64,000 nt of DNA from Psychrobacillus psychrodurans (GTDB lineage Bacteria > Bacillota > Bacilli > Bacillales_A > Planococcaceae), in NCBI GenBank assembly GCA_900114885.1, contig FOUN01000003.1, positions 306,103-370,102 of the forward strand, written 5' to 3'. A program made the translations under genes and the position numbers. Of this stretch, positions 1-8,755 are shown piece by piece. The notes under the pieces were generated by a model. It was not told the origin of the DNA. It saw only the letters and a list, made by a program, of their open reading frames with translations, and ran no database searches. Numbering within the stretch: position 1 is the stretch's first letter; every line of letters begins with the position of its first letter.

Positions 1-587
1 AATCCTATAAATTAAATACAGCTTTCTATTTAGGGAAAGTACAGTTATTGAAAGATACTATGCAAGAGATGTTCGATTTACCAATTCATCACTATGCATT
101 AATCGATTTTAGTAGCTTTGAATCCCTTGTTGACATAATTGCACCGAATGGAGTTCCAGTTAATGTAGAGAAGGACATGTCAGAGAAAATTGGTGTTACA
201 TTAACCAAGGGGCAACAGAACTTAAATGGACAAGAATTGCTCGGTTATGCTCGTTTCCGTTCGGATGCTGAAGGAGACTTTGGACGAGTTGGAAGACAAC
301 AGTTGGTAATGGAAATCTTAAAAGATGAGCTATTATCCATAGAAAATATACCAAATTTACCTAAATTCATTGGCGCAACAGAGGGATATATCCAAACAGA
401 TTATTCACGCTCTGACAAAACAAAACGAGTATTAGATGCACTAGTAAGTGGTAAGTTAGAAATGGAAAAAATGACAATTCCAGTGGAAGGAACATATTCA
501 TTTAAGCGCTATAGTCATGCTGGGTCAGTCATTGTACTCGACGAAGAGAAGAACAAAAATGCAATTACAGAGTTTTTAGAAAAATAA
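1..587 (+). CDS. LytR-CpsA-Psr (LCP) family protein, 3' part
   Basis: This is the C-terminal part of an LCP protein, the enzymes that attach teichoic acids or other undecaprenyl-linked polymers to peptidoglycan outside the membrane. The frame is open from base 3, so the gene starts before the window and the TTG at 48 is not its start. About 194 residues are visible. The block YARFRSDAEGDFGRVGRQQ (residues about 88-106 of the visible part) is the conserved LCP motif with its arginines, aspartates and GDxGRxxRQ signature. The N-terminal membrane anchor must lie upstream. The family assignment is firm; which polymer is attached cannot be seen. Confidence 0.92.
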   Translation, partial: SYKLNTAFYLGKVQLLKDTMQEMFDLPIHHYALIDFSSFESLVDIIAPNGVPVNVEKDMSEKIGVTLTKGQQNLNGQELLGYARFRSDAEGDFGRVGRQQLVMEILKDELLSIENIPNLPKFIGATEGYIQTDYSRSDKTKRVLDALVSGKLEMEKMTIPVEGTYSFKRYSHAGSVIVLDEEKNKNAITEFLEK

Positions 588-658
588 CTTGCTTTAAGAT
601 TGCCATATTTATTTTTCCTCCGTAAAATAAATATATATAGAAAGGAAGTTTGATAGAA

Positions 659-1852
659 GTGGAGCCAGAAAAACCTTCTTTTTTTTCTACTAGATACATA
701 AAATTTTTAGGTGGACGTAATACTATCTTTTCATTGGTTCTTTTACTGATGATCGGTCTTGTTATTATGATTTATGATGAGATTTCTTTTATATTTGTAC
801 CTTTGACGGTATTTCTGGGTAATGTAATCTTACCTATAATCTTAGCAGTTATTGTGTATTACTTATTACGACCAATACTACGTTTATTAGAAAAAATAAA
901 AATTAAACGAGTATGGGGCATACTTATTATTTTCTTAGTATTAATCGGATTAATAACATTACTAGTGTTTCTAGTATTTCCTTTTTTAAAGGGTCAAGTC
1001 TTTAAATTAGTGGAAGAATTACCTACTTACTTTATTCAGCTCTTCAATGACTTAGATGAATTTTTACGAACATCTATTTTTCAGGAATATTATTTACAAA
1101 TTGAGAATGATGTTACTTCAGTATTAAATGGTCTTCCAGCTGAAATAGGAGAGTTTGTACAAGATACTGTAACCGGTATTATAACTGGGATTTCATCGAT
1201 TGTTGGTGTATTAACTAGTTTTGTTTTAGCTATAGTAACTGTACCTTTTATCGTTTTTTATCTTTTAAAGGACGGCGAGAAGTTACCCCACTTTGTTCTG
1301 AAGTTGTTTCCTCCAAGAATGAGAGATGATTTACAATCTGTATTTACAGGTATAGATAGACAAATTAGTTCTTATATTCAAGGACAAATACTAGTATCAA
1401 TGTGTATTGGAATAATGATTTCTATTGGATTTACAATTATCGGTATGCCGTATGCACTTCTACTTGGAGTCATAGCGATGGTTACAAGTGTAGTACCTTA
1501 TTTAGGTCCAGTGATAGCTATTACTCCTGCTGCTATTATAGCCCTAGTAAAATCACCACTTATGCTAGTAGGGTTGGCGATAGTTTGGACGATTGTCCAG
1601 TTAATAGAAGGGAAGTTTATATCACCACAAATTATGGGTAAATCATTACATGTTCACCCAATTACAATTATCTTTGTTCTTATTACATCAGGTGCATTAT
1701 TTGGTGTTCCAGGAGTAATATTAGGAATTCCAGGATATGCAATTTTGAAAGTAATCGTTTCACACTTTTATACATTGTTTAAAAAGCGTTATAATAAGTT
1801 TGAACCAGTAATAGAAAATCACTATGAGTATACAAATCACAAGGTGGACTGA
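659..1852 (+). CDS. AI-2E family transporter-like membrane protein
   Basis: Polytopic membrane protein of the AI-2E/PerM-type transporter family. It has a hydrophobic pair near residues 20-75, a soluble stretch (about 110-170), then several helices up to about 360, including the late conserved block around EGKFISPQIMGKSLHVHP. Members of this family have been proposed to export signals or ions; the substrate here is unknown. The AAAGGAAG at 641-648 sits 10 bases before GTG 659 but only 1 base before TTG 650, so GTG 659 is preferred. The next gene starts 5 bases after the stop, so the two are probably co-transcribed. Confidence 0.88.
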   Translation: MEPEKPSFFSTRYIKFLGGRNTIFSLVLLLMIGLVIMIYDEISFIFVPLTVFLGNVILPIILAVIVYYLLRPILRLLEKIKIKRVWGILIIFLVLIGLITLLVFLVFPFLKGQVFKLVEELPTYFIQLFNDLDEFLRTSIFQEYYLQIENDVTSVLNGLPAEIGEFVQDTVTGIITGISSIVGVLTSFVLAIVTVPFIVFYLLKDGEKLPHFVLKLFPPRMRDDLQSVFTGIDRQISSYIQGQILVSMCIGIMISIGFTIIGMPYALLLGVIAMVTSVVPYLGPVIAITPAAIIALVKSPLMLVGLAIVWTIVQLIEGKFISPQIMGKSLHVHPITIIFVLITSGALFGVPGVILGIPGYAILKVIVSHFYTLFKKRYNKFEPVIENHYEYTNHKVD

Positions 1853-1857
1853 GAATA

Positions 1858-2250
1858 ATGGCGAAGAAATTTGAATCTTCCATAGAAGTAAAATCTATAA
1901 AGATAGACACGATTGTCGATCACCCTTATATTGAACATGGTATTAATCTGTCGGGCACGATTTATATAGAAGGGGTACACGATGAATCGGTAGAAAATAT
2001 CAAATTAGAGGTATTTAAACTGACAAATGGTGAATCACCTAAAATTGTATCGAAGCACTCAATTGAATTAGTAGGAGCAGCTGCATCTAAGGACATGCAA
2101 ATGATACCTTTTGAAATTATGCCAGATGAAAGATGGATTCCAGATAGTAATGAGGAAGTAACAAGACTAATTTTAAGAACAACAGTATTATTCGAAAATG
2201 GTTCTGAATATAACGACGAAGATGAAATTTATTTTGATATTGAAGAATGA
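1858..2250 (+). CDS. Conserved-looking hypothetical protein, acidic and beta-rich
   Basis: A 130-residue soluble protein with no signal peptide or membrane helix. It has alternating hydrophobic residues and an acidic C-terminus (DDEDEIYFDIEE-like), suggesting a small beta fold. I do not recognise the family. It starts with ATG 5 bases after the transporter gene, with a GGTGGA ribosome site inside that gene's last codons, and is followed by a good terminator, so it is the last gene of a two-gene unit. A role linked to the AI-2E-type transporter is only inference from position. Confidence 0.7.
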   Translation: MAKKFESSIEVKSIKIDTIVDHPYIEHGINLSGTIYIEGVHDESVENIKLEVFKLTNGESPKIVSKHSIELVGAAASKDMQMIPFEIMPDERWIPDSNEEVTRLILRTTVLFENGSEYNDEDEIYFDIEE

Positions 2251-2257
2251 TTTATGA

Positions 2258-2288
2258 AGCTCTAGCCTCGTGCTAGAGCTCTTTTTTT
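2258..2288 (+). terminator. Intrinsic terminator of the transporter operon
   Basis: AGCTCTAGC at 2258-2266 pairs perfectly with GCTAGAGCT at 2272-2280 around a 5-base loop, and is followed by CTTTTTTT. Confidence 0.93.
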
Positions 2289-2429
2289 ATAAGAGAATCT
2301 ACTTGGCAAAAAAACATCATCAATTTAATTAAACTAAAAGTTAAACCATGAAAAGATAGTTGAATAAATTTTATAGTATAAAGTTACGAAGGTTGTGCAT
2401 TCTAATGTTAAATTAGGAGGAAACTAACA

Positions 2430-2666
2430 ATGTTTAAACGAATGTTTTCGATACTTATTATTTCTTGTTTCATACTTACTGCCTGTGGATTTCAAAGGAA
2501 TTCCAATCAACCAGCTAACCCTGAGACGCAAATAGACAACCAAGATCAAGAAATTCCAAATACGGGTAATGAAGAAGTTAATGAAGAAAATGATGTAGGT
2601 ATTCCTAAAGTGGACGAATCCATAAATGATCCATCTTTTGAAAAACCAAATGAAAATAACGATTGA
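2430..2666 (+). CDS. Small lipoprotein
   Basis: A 78-residue protein with a charged start (MFKRM), a hydrophobic segment and the lipobox LTAC with Cys19, so it should be lipidated and anchored on the outer face of the membrane. The mature part is short, hydrophilic, rich in N, E and D, and probably unstructured. A strong AGGAGG lies upstream of the ATG. No enzymatic domain is visible. The promoter for the next transcription unit begins at the very end of this gene. Confidence 0.75.
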   Translation: MFKRMFSILIISCFILTACGFQRNSNQPANPETQIDNQDQEIPNTGNEEVNEENDVGIPKVDESINDPSFEKPNENND

Positions 2667-2691
2667 ATTGTTTGAATAATTATGCTATTAT
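2663..2691 (+). promoter_or_regulatory. Sigma-A-type promoter of the ABC-F leader
   Basis: TTGAAT (2663-2668), a 17-base spacer and TATTAT (2686-2691). Transcription would start near 2698, just before the leader peptide. Confidence 0.7.
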
Positions 2692-2725
2692 TTATTTAAC
2701 TAATTCGAACGGAGGTGAAGAAAGA

Positions 2726-2860
2726 ATGAAAAACGCTATGAATGCACAATTTTTTATGTTGGAATTTTTATCCACTTCTTGTGCAATTACTCATGAAATT
2801 GCTAACAACGGGACAGGTCTGTCCATTTTTAGACAATTTCAAAGTAATGTTCATAGCTAA
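2726..2860 (+). CDS. Putative 44-residue leader peptide of the ABC-F gene
   Basis: A short frame with a strong GGAGGTG (2711-2717) 8 bases before its ATG, ending at TAA 2858-2860. The peptide starts MKNAMNAQFFMLEF and ends FQSNVHS. It lies between a promoter and an intrinsic terminator, directly before an ABC-F gene. Antibiotic-responsive ABC-F and erm genes of Firmicutes commonly have translated leaders of this kind, where a stalled ribosome changes RNA folding. Its last codons overlap candidate regulatory stems (2811-2824 and 2855-2864). That it acts as a stalling peptide is inference. Confidence 0.6.
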   Translation: MKNAMNAQFFMLEFLSTSCAITHEIANNGTGLSIFRQFQSNVHS

Positions 2861-2951
2861 GAAGTCATTCTTTCGGATCCTAAATGGTAGCGAGAAGACT
2901 GTGCTTTTTAGACAGTCTTTTTTTGTTGCGAAAAAAAGGCGCTTCTTAGCT
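2811..2951 (+). promoter_or_regulatory. Transcription attenuator upstream of the ABC-F gene
   Basis: The terminator is AAGACTGT (2895-2902) with ACAGTCTT (2912-2919), followed by a T run to 2924. ACAGGTCT (2813-2820), inside the leader frame, can pair with the terminator's left arm AGACTGT with one bulged base and could act as an antiterminator. The same segment can also form its own hairpin GGACA-GGTC-TGTCC (2811-2824). AGCTAAGAAG (2855-2864, containing the leader stop codon) is a perfect 10-base match to CTTCTTAGCT (2942-2951), so a long-range stem can enclose the terminator. The pairings are read directly; the switching mechanism is inferred. Confidence 0.65.
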
Positions 2952-2979
2952 CATAAAGAATTGAAGGGAAGCGATCATA

Positions 2980-4839
2980 ATGATATGTACAATACAAAAT
3001 ATAACAAAAATGCTTGGAGGAAATACGATTTTCGAAAACTTATCTCTTGATATTAAAACGGGAGACAGGTTAGCCATTGTTGGTCGTAACGGTAGCGGTA
3101 AAACTACATTGTTCAAATTGTTAGCAGGAAATGAAAAACCTGACGAAGGATATATCAACTTTAAGAAAGGTGTATCCATTGGTTATTTGGCTCAAATACC
3201 TACTTTTTCAGAAGATATTACAGGTCTTGATGTTCTCCATTATGCTTTTCAAAAGATTACGGAGTTACAAAAGAAAATGATTAAGATGGAGCAACAAATG
3301 ACAACCTTAAATTCAGAAGGGATGGAGCGCCTGCTACAGCAATACGGAGAAGTACAAGAACAATTTACACTTTTAGGCGGTTATACAATGGAGTCTGAAA
3401 TTGAAAAAGTAGTGCAGGGACTTCAGTTGAACCAATTCGTAAACCAATCATTTGCTAGTTTAAGTGGTGGCGAACAAACAAAAATAATGCTTGGGAAAAT
3501 TTTACTGTCAAATCCAGATATATTATTGTTGGATGAACCGACGAATCATTTAGATTTATTTGCAGTTGAGTGGTTGGAACAATATTTGGTTAACTATTCA
3601 GGGACTGTTGTAATCATTTCGCATGACAGATATTTCTTAGACCAGGTCGTAAACAAAATTGCAGATTTAGAAGAAGGTGAGCTTTCTCTTTATCATGGAG
3701 ATTATTCTTCCTTTATTTTAGAGAAAGAAGCTAGATTAATGCGTGAGTTCCAGGAGTATGAGGAACAACAGAAAAAGATCAAAAAAATGAAGGATGCAAT
3801 AAGACGACTTAGACAATGGGCAAATGAAGCGGTTCCACCAAATCCAAAGTTATTTCGTCAGGCACGTAATATGGAAAGGGCACTAGAGAGAATGGTAAAA
3901 GTTAGAAAACCTTTAATCGACCCGAAAAAGATGGAGCTTTCCTTTGAATTTGCTTCTAGAAGTGGAAAAGAAGTAGTTATGATGAAAAATGTATATAAAT
4001 CATTTGGAGATAAAGCATTGCTAGAAAATGCACAGCTAAATCTATACTGGAAGGACCGAGTTGCGATAGTAGGTCGAAACGGTTCTGGTAAATCCACTAT
4101 ATTAAATCTTCTGCGTGGAGAGATACCTATTGACAATGGAGAAGCTCGGTTAGGTAGTAATGTCCGGGCAGGTTATTTGTCGCAGCATTATGAAATTCAG
4201 GATCCGAAGTCTAGGCTAATTGATGTATTTCGAAGTGAGTTAAATGTGGTCGAGGGAGATGCACGACATATTCTCGCAAAATTTATGTTCTATGGACCAG
4301 ATGTATTTAAGCGAATAGGTGATTTAAGCGGTGGTGAGCGCATGAGACTTCGCTTAGCACAGCTCATGCATCAGGATATTAATCTCCTAATTCTTGATGA
4401 ACCGACGAACCATTTAGATATTGAGTCTAGAGAAGTACTTGAAGATGCTTTAGCTGATTTTGATGGAACTATATTGGCCGTATCACATGATCGGTATTTT
4501 TTAAATAAATTATTTCCTAAAACTGTCTGGTTAGAAAAAGCCCAGCTCACTACATTTGAAGGACCATATGAGTGGGCTAGAACAAAATGGGAGGAAATGT
4601 ATTCTAAGCGAGAAGTAGAAGATGTTTCAGAGAAAAAGACTAAAACTAAACAACCAACAAGGGAACGTGTAAAAGAGCGAACAATCGATGAAGAAATTTC
4701 TTGTTTGGAAAGTGAAATTTCATATTTAAAAGAAAATGCAAAAATAGAAACTGATTGGGGAATTTATGAAAAGCTTATCGAATCTATTCAAGCAAAAGAA
4801 GAACAACTTGAAATCTTATTGGAGGAATGGATTGGTTAG
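2980..4839 (+). CDS. ABC-F family ribosome-associated ATPase
   Basis: Two ABC ATPase domains without membrane segments, 619 residues. First Walker A GRNGSGKTT (35-43), signature LSGGEQ (about 161), Walker B LLLDEPTNHLD (about 184). A charged interdomain linker (about 245-320) is followed by the second Walker A GRNGSGKST (about 364), LSGGERMR (about 448), LILDEPTNHLD (about 467) and a C-terminal coiled coil (about 560-617). ABC-F proteins bind the ribosomal E site; some rescue translation from drugs or stalling peptides. A GAAGGGAAG ribosome site precedes ATG 2980. The leader-peptide attenuator upstream favours a translation-stress or drug-responsive role. Which drug, if any, cannot be read from the sequence. 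Confidence 0.9.
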   Translation: MICTIQNITKMLGGNTIFENLSLDIKTGDRLAIVGRNGSGKTTLFKLLAGNEKPDEGYINFKKGVSIGYLAQIPTFSEDITGLDVLHYAFQKITELQKKMIKMEQQMTTLNSEGMERLLQQYGEVQEQFTLLGGYTMESEIEKVVQGLQLNQFVNQSFASLSGGEQTKIMLGKILLSNPDILLLDEPTNHLDLFAVEWLEQYLVNYSGTVVIISHDRYFLDQVVNKIADLEEGELSLYHGDYSSFILEKEARLMREFQEYEEQQKKIKKMKDAIRRLRQWANEAVPPNPKLFRQARNMERALERMVKVRKPLIDPKKMELSFEFASRSGKEVVMMKNVYKSFGDKALLENAQLNLYWKDRVAIVGRNGSGKSTILNLLRGEIPIDNGEARLGSNVRAGYLSQHYEIQDPKSRLIDVFRSELNVVEGDARHILAKFMFYGPDVFKRIGDLSGGERMRLRLAQLMHQDINLLILDEPTNHLDIESREVLEDALADFDGTILAVSHDRYFLNKLFPKTVWLEKAQLTTFEGPYEWARTKWEEMYSKREVEDVSEKKTKTKQPTRERVKERTIDEEISCLESEISYLKENAKIETDWGIYEKLIESIQAKEEQLEILLEEWIG

Positions 4840-4868
4840 GAAGTATTAGAATTACTTATAATGATTAT

Positions 4869-4898
4869 GACCACCTTTTAAGAAGGTGGTCTCTTTTG
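4869..4898 (+). terminator. Terminator after the ABC-F gene
   Basis: GACCACCTT (4869-4877) pairs with AAGGTGGTC (4883-4891), followed by TCTTTTGT. Confidence 0.85.
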
Positions 4899-5065
4899 TG
4901 AGATTTCAAGTCAGGTATCTCAAATTGGAAGATTTATTTTTAGTTCCTTTATTTTCATTAATAATATGTTTGAAATCATCATCTGCAGAAAATATGATAG
5001 AAAGGTAAATAAGAAGGTATTTCACCGAAATTTGTTTTTTTGAAGAGTAAGTTATTTTTCATGCA

Positions 5066-5091
5066 TTAATATTCTCTCATTGTGCCGATAT
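5066..5091 (+). promoter_or_regulatory. Sigma-D-like (flagellar/chemotaxis) promoter
   Basis: GCCGATAT at 5084-5091 is an exact match to the Bacillus sigma-D -10 element. TTAA at 5066-5069, 14 bases upstream, resembles the TAAA -35. It lies 75 bases before the chemoreceptor gene, as expected for the motility regulon. Confidence 0.72.
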
Positions 5092-5165
5092 AATAGTATA
5101 AATATACTTATATATGGAATATTCATATCGGAGCATATTCAATACATAGAGAAGGAAGATGAGTA

Positions 5166-7172
5166 ATGCGTAAATCTATAAAGTGGAAAATAATTATTGC
5201 TGTTATGGCTCTAATTATTGTAAGTATGGCACCATTAATAACCATTAGTACGAACACTATTAGTAAAAAGACGGAAAAAGACTTAATTGATCAAAGCCAA
5301 GTTATAGTTCAAGAAATGTCAACATCAATTCAGAATTATTTAGCTACATATGAAAAAGGGCTTATTCAATTATCAACTTCAAATGATATTGTAGATTTTC
5401 ATAATAGTGCTAAAGCAACTGATGGAGTTTTAGCCAAGAAATTAGTGAAACAATTAGATACTAAATTTAATGAATTTGTTTCATTATATGACGCTGTAGC
5501 TTCAGTCTACATAGCTTTACCTGATAAATCGATTGAAATTATCCCAGAAGCAGACCTAGGAGCAGATTTTGATCCTACTTCAAGGGAATGGTATTTAAAT
5601 GCAGTTTCAAATAAAGACAGTTTCAGCTGGTCTAAACCTTTTGTAGATGCTTCTACTGGAGAATATGCAATTTCTGGTGCAAAAGCTGTTATTAGAGATG
5701 GCCAAGTGGTTGGTGTATTAGCCATTGATATTCTATTATCCAAATTAACAGAAACGTTAGCAAACAATGAGTTAGGTTATGAAGGTTATCCAATTATTGT
5801 GGATGCAGATGGTAATGCTATAGTTCATCCCACTTTATTTGGTGAAAACATATCTGAGAATTCATCAGTTAAAAAAATGCTATCTAGTTCCTTGGAAAGT
5901 GGAAATGTGACTGACGGAACGGAGAGTACTAATACAATTACTGTATTTACAACTATACCAGAATTGGAGTGGAAAATAGGAGCTGTTTATGAGGAAAATA
6001 AGATAAACCAAACAGCAGACAGTATACGTACAATGATAATAATAATTGTTTTAGCCATTGAGGCAATCATATTTATCGTATTATATTTCATGATTAGCGC
6101 TATTTTAAAACCAATCGGCCAACTAAAAAAATTAATGGATTCTATTGCTGATGGAGATTTAACTGTACAAGCGAATATAAGGTCTAAGGACGAAATTGGT
6201 CAACTTGCTACAAACTTCAACAAAATGTCTAGCAGTATGAATGGAATTATTCAGGTTGTAAAAGAGTCCGCAAATAATGTGCAGTCAAATTCTGAAAATT
6301 TAAGTGCTGTAGCTGAAGAAACAAATGCTTCTGCGGAACAAGTGTCATTAGCTGTTAGTGAAATTGCAGAAGGTGCATCTAAATCAGCAGAAGATGCTGG
6401 TGAAGTAACAGAGAGTTCCGTGCACTTAAGCGAGCAAATCAATCTCATTAACGAAAAATCAATAACGATGACTGATATAGCTACTAAAGCAAATTTAATG
6501 AATACAAATGGTCAAAACCAAATGAGTGAATTGAAAACTTCTTTCCAAAACTGGGAGTCTAATCTTACCTCCATGTCTACATTGTTTACAACTTTAGAAG
6601 TTAGAGTAAAAGCGATTGGCAGTGTTATGGAAACCATTATGGAAATCTCATCACAAACGAATCTCCTCGCACTGAATGCAAGTATTGAAGCGGCCCGTGC
6701 AGGTGAGCATGGAAAGGGCTTTGCGGTCGTTGCGGATGAGGTGCGAAAGCTTGCAGAACAATCTGCTAAAGCCACAGAGGAAGTAAAACAAACTATTACG
6801 GAGCTACAAAGTGAATCCCATATTGTAGGGGAGCAAATGACAGACACCATCAAAACATTCCGTGAACAAGGTTCTGTTGTAACTGATACTGAGTTAACAT
6901 TTAGTGAAATATCAATATTGATGAATAGTTTACAAACATCTATTGATGCAGTTTCAGCAGAAATTGAACAGGTTTCCAACTATAAAGATCAGGTAGTAGA
7001 TACTATTCAAGTGATGGCTGCAACTTCAGAACAAACCGCAGCAGCCTGTGAAGAAGTGAGTGCGTCTTCTGATGAGCAGTTACGAGCGATTCAGTCGGTT
7101 GCTGCAGCATCTGAGACCTTAACAGAGCTTAGTGATAAACTTGCGGAAGCAGTGAATCGTTTCAAAGTTTAA
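5166..7172 (+). CDS. Methyl-accepting chemotaxis protein with dCache sensor
   Basis: A 668-residue transmembrane chemoreceptor. TM1 is at about 8-28, then an extracellular double-Cache sensor (about 35-280) with the ligand-pocket stretch TSREWYLNA and a later [10 protein letters not shown]2 is at about 284-306, HAMP at about 306-360, and a cytoplasmic signalling helix pair at about 370-665 with the conserved hairpin tip [20 protein letters not shown] (near 495-515) that contacts CheA/CheW. The R-x-W-Y and D pattern is typical of amino-acid-binding dCache domains, but an upstream Tyr of that pattern is Phe here, so the ligand is uncertain. A GAAGGA ribosome site precedes the ATG, and a sigma-D-like promoter lies upstream. 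Confidence 0.95.
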   Translation: MRKSIKWKIIIAVMALIIVSMAPLITISTNTISKKTEKDLIDQSQVIVQEMSTSIQNYLATYEKGLIQLSTSNDIVDFHNSAKATDGVLAKKLVKQLDTKFNEFVSLYDAVASVYIALPDKSIEIIPEADLGADFDPTSREWYLNAVSNKDSFSWSKPFVDASTGEYAISGAKAVIRDGQVVGVLAIDILLSKLTETLANNELGYEGYPIIVDADGNAIVHPTLFGENISENSSVKKMLSSSLESGNVTDGTESTNTITVFTTIPELEWKIGAVYEENKINQTADSIRTMIIIIVLAIEAIIFIVLYFMISAILKPIGQLKKLMDSIADGDLTVQANIRSKDEIGQLATNFNKMSSSMNGIIQVVKESANNVQSNSENLSAVAEETNASAEQVSLAVSEIAEGASKSAEDAGEVTESSVHLSEQINLINEKSITMTDIATKANLMNTNGQNQMSELKTSFQNWESNLTSMSTLFTTLEVRVKAIGSVMETIMEISSQTNLLALNASIEAARAGEHGKGFAVVADEVRKLAEQSAKATEEVKQTITELQSESHIVGEQMTDTIKTFREQGSVVTDTELTFSEISILMNSLQTSIDAVSAEIEQVSNYKDQVVDTIQVMAATSEQTAAACEEVSASSDEQLRAIQSVAAASETLTELSDKLAEAVNRFKV

Positions 7173-7200
7173 AAGAAGTTGAATTATTGGAAAACACATG

Positions 7201-7230
7201 TTAATATTCTTTAATAAAGAACAATATAAT
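7201..7230 (+). promoter_or_regulatory. Promoter of the S-box/metA transcript
   Basis: TATAAT at 7225-7230, 18 bases after a weak -35 (TTAATA, 7201-7206). The riboswitch begins about 8 bases downstream. Confidence 0.55.
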
Positions 7231-7237
7231 TTAATAA

Positions 7238-7398
7238 CTCTTATCAAGAGAAGCAGAGGGACATGGCCCGTTGAAGCTTCAGCAACCTCTGATTTATCAG
7301 AAAGGTGCTAACTCCTACAAGATATAATTTCTTGAAAGATAAGAATCGAGAGCAAAACGTTCACCCTCTTTTCTTATATAAAGGAAAAGAGGGTTTTT
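7238..7398 (+). promoter_or_regulatory. SAM-I (S-box) riboswitch with intrinsic terminator
   Basis: The conserved S-box core is present in order: CTCTTATCAAGAG (P1 left side), AGCAGAGGGACATGGCCC, then GAAGCTTCAGCAACC, AAGGTGCTAACTCC and the P1 right side GATAAGAATCGAGAG near 7338-7352. The expression platform is ACCCTCTTTTC (7363-7373) with GAAAAGAGGGT (7384-7394), then TTTTT. Family knowledge: S-adenosylmethionine binding favours the terminator, so metA is made when SAM is low. Confidence 0.95.
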
Positions 7399-7420
7399 AA
7401 ATTTAAGGGGGAGTACTATT

Positions 7421-8329
7421 TTGCCGATAAATATACCTAAACAATTACCAGCAGCTGAACTTCTTAAAAAAGAGAAAATATTTATCATGGATACCGATCG
7501 AGCAATAACTCAAGATATACGTCCATTAAACATAATTATTTTGAATCTTATGCCTGAAAAGGAGAAAACCGAACTTCAATTGTTACGATTATTAGGGAAT
7601 ACATCCCTCCAAGTAAATGTGACTTTTTTACATATGGCAACACATGATTCCAAAAATGTTAGTAAAACTCATTTAGATACTTTCTATACGACTTTTAAGG
7701 ATATCAAACACAGAAAATTTGATGGAATGATTATTACAGGTGCTCCAATTGAGCATTTACCATTCGAGGATGTTAATTATTGGCCTGAAATGACTGAAAT
7801 AATGGAATGGTCCAAAACGCATGTGACCTCTGTTCTTCATATTTGTTGGGGAGCGCAGGCAGCGCTTTATCATCATTATAGTATTGGTAAATTCGACCTA
7901 CCCAAAAAATGTTTTGGTGTATTTAGTCATCGGTTATCCGATCCAACCATTCAATTAGTACGAGGATTTAATGATGAATTTTATGCACCTGTATCTCGTT
8001 ACACTGCTGTGTTATACGACGAGATTAAACAAGACCCTCGACTGATATTGCTTTCCAACTCGGAAGATGCAGGTGTTTTCCTAGTAATATCTAAAGATAA
8101 AAAGCATATTATGATTACTGGTCACTTAGAGTATGATGCAACAACACTTGCAGATGAATACCAAAGAGATATATCAAAAGGTGTGGAGATTGATGTTCCA
8201 GAAAATTATTTTCCAAACAATGATCCATCACAAAAGCCAATGAACTCATGGCGGTCACATACACATTTGCTATTTTCCAATTGGTTGAATTATTATGTTT
8301 ACCAAGAAACTCCTTATGAATGGGAATAA
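7421..8329 (+). CDS. metA: Homoserine O-acyltransferase MetA (predicted acetyl-CoA specific)
   Basis: Acylates homoserine in the first committed step of methionine synthesis, in the cytoplasm. It is 302 residues, full length. Numbering from the TTG start gives the catalytic Cys142 (in LHICWGAQ), His235 and Glu237 (in GHLEYD). Residue 111 is Glu (APIEHLPF). In this family Glu111 goes with acetyl-CoA use and Gly111 (E. coli) with succinyl-CoA, so this should be an O-acetyltransferase. TTG 7421 follows an AAGGGGGAG ribosome site, and no ATG fits the family start. It is controlled by the SAM riboswitch directly upstream. Residue positions are read; specificity is inferred. Confidence 0.96.
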   Translation: MPINIPKQLPAAELLKKEKIFIMDTDRAITQDIRPLNIIILNLMPEKEKTELQLLRLLGNTSLQVNVTFLHMATHDSKNVSKTHLDTFYTTFKDIKHRKFDGMIITGAPIEHLPFEDVNYWPEMTEIMEWSKTHVTSVLHICWGAQAALYHHYSIGKFDLPKKCFGVFSHRLSDPTIQLVRGFNDEFYAPVSRYTAVLYDEIKQDPRLILLSNSEDAGVFLVISKDKKHIMITGHLEYDATTLADEYQRDISKGVEIDVPENYFPNNDPSQKPMNSWRSHTHLLFSNWLNYYVYQETPYEWE

Positions 8330-8350
8330 CTTTACAAAGTTGGTGTAGCT

Positions 8351-8581
8351 ATGAATATTAGGTGGAAAAGAGAAGAAATAATTTTTGAAACATTTTATGA
8401 AGCCGATGTTTGGGCTGATTCTTTAGCAAATGAAATTTACGGAAGAATTTACGATGGATATATAACCTCAGACTACAAAATTGCTTATTCTCTTGCTTTT
8501 AGATTAGCTTCGATAGACACATTTAGAGTCAATACTCAGCAGGATGGATTAAATATATATAAAGTATGGGTGACTACCTAA
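8351..8581 (+). CDS. Hypothetical 76-residue protein
   Basis: A short soluble frame 21 bases after metA on the same strand, starting MNIRWKREEIIF and rich in aromatic residues. The ribosome site is weak (GTTGGTG). I do not recognise a family. It may ride on the metA transcript, since no terminator lies between them. Composition and length are compatible with a real small protein, but there is no motif to anchor it. Confidence 0.45.
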   Translation: MNIRWKREEIIFETFYEADVWADSLANEIYGRIYDGYITSDYKIAYSLAFRLASIDTFRVNTQQDGLNIYKVWVTT

Positions 8582-8686
8582 TCTGAAAAATAAGATTCAG
8601 GATTGAAGATGAGAGGGTAAGGTTCTCAGTCAACTCATAATTTAGAGAAAGACTGGGTACTTTTACTTTTAGTGGAAAATTAAAAC

Positions 8687-8722
8687 AACCTGAGTTCATC
8701 TAAATATGGACTCAGGTTGAAA
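8687..8722 (-). terminator. Terminator of the LysM-GH18 gene
   Basis: CAACCTGAGT and ACTCAGGTTG form a perfect 10-base stem around a 14-base loop. On the minus strand it is followed by TTTTAATTTT. Confidence 0.75.
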
Positions 8723-8755
8723 ATTGTTATTAAATTTTAGGGTTTCACACTCCAT

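Noticed and set aside
48..587. TTG at 48 as the start of the LCP gene
   Set aside because: The same frame is open and family-like back to base 3, so the gene starts before the window.
6512..6979. A 155-codon frame on the minus strand
   Set aside because: It is antisense to the conserved signalling part of the chemoreceptor; no ribosome site.
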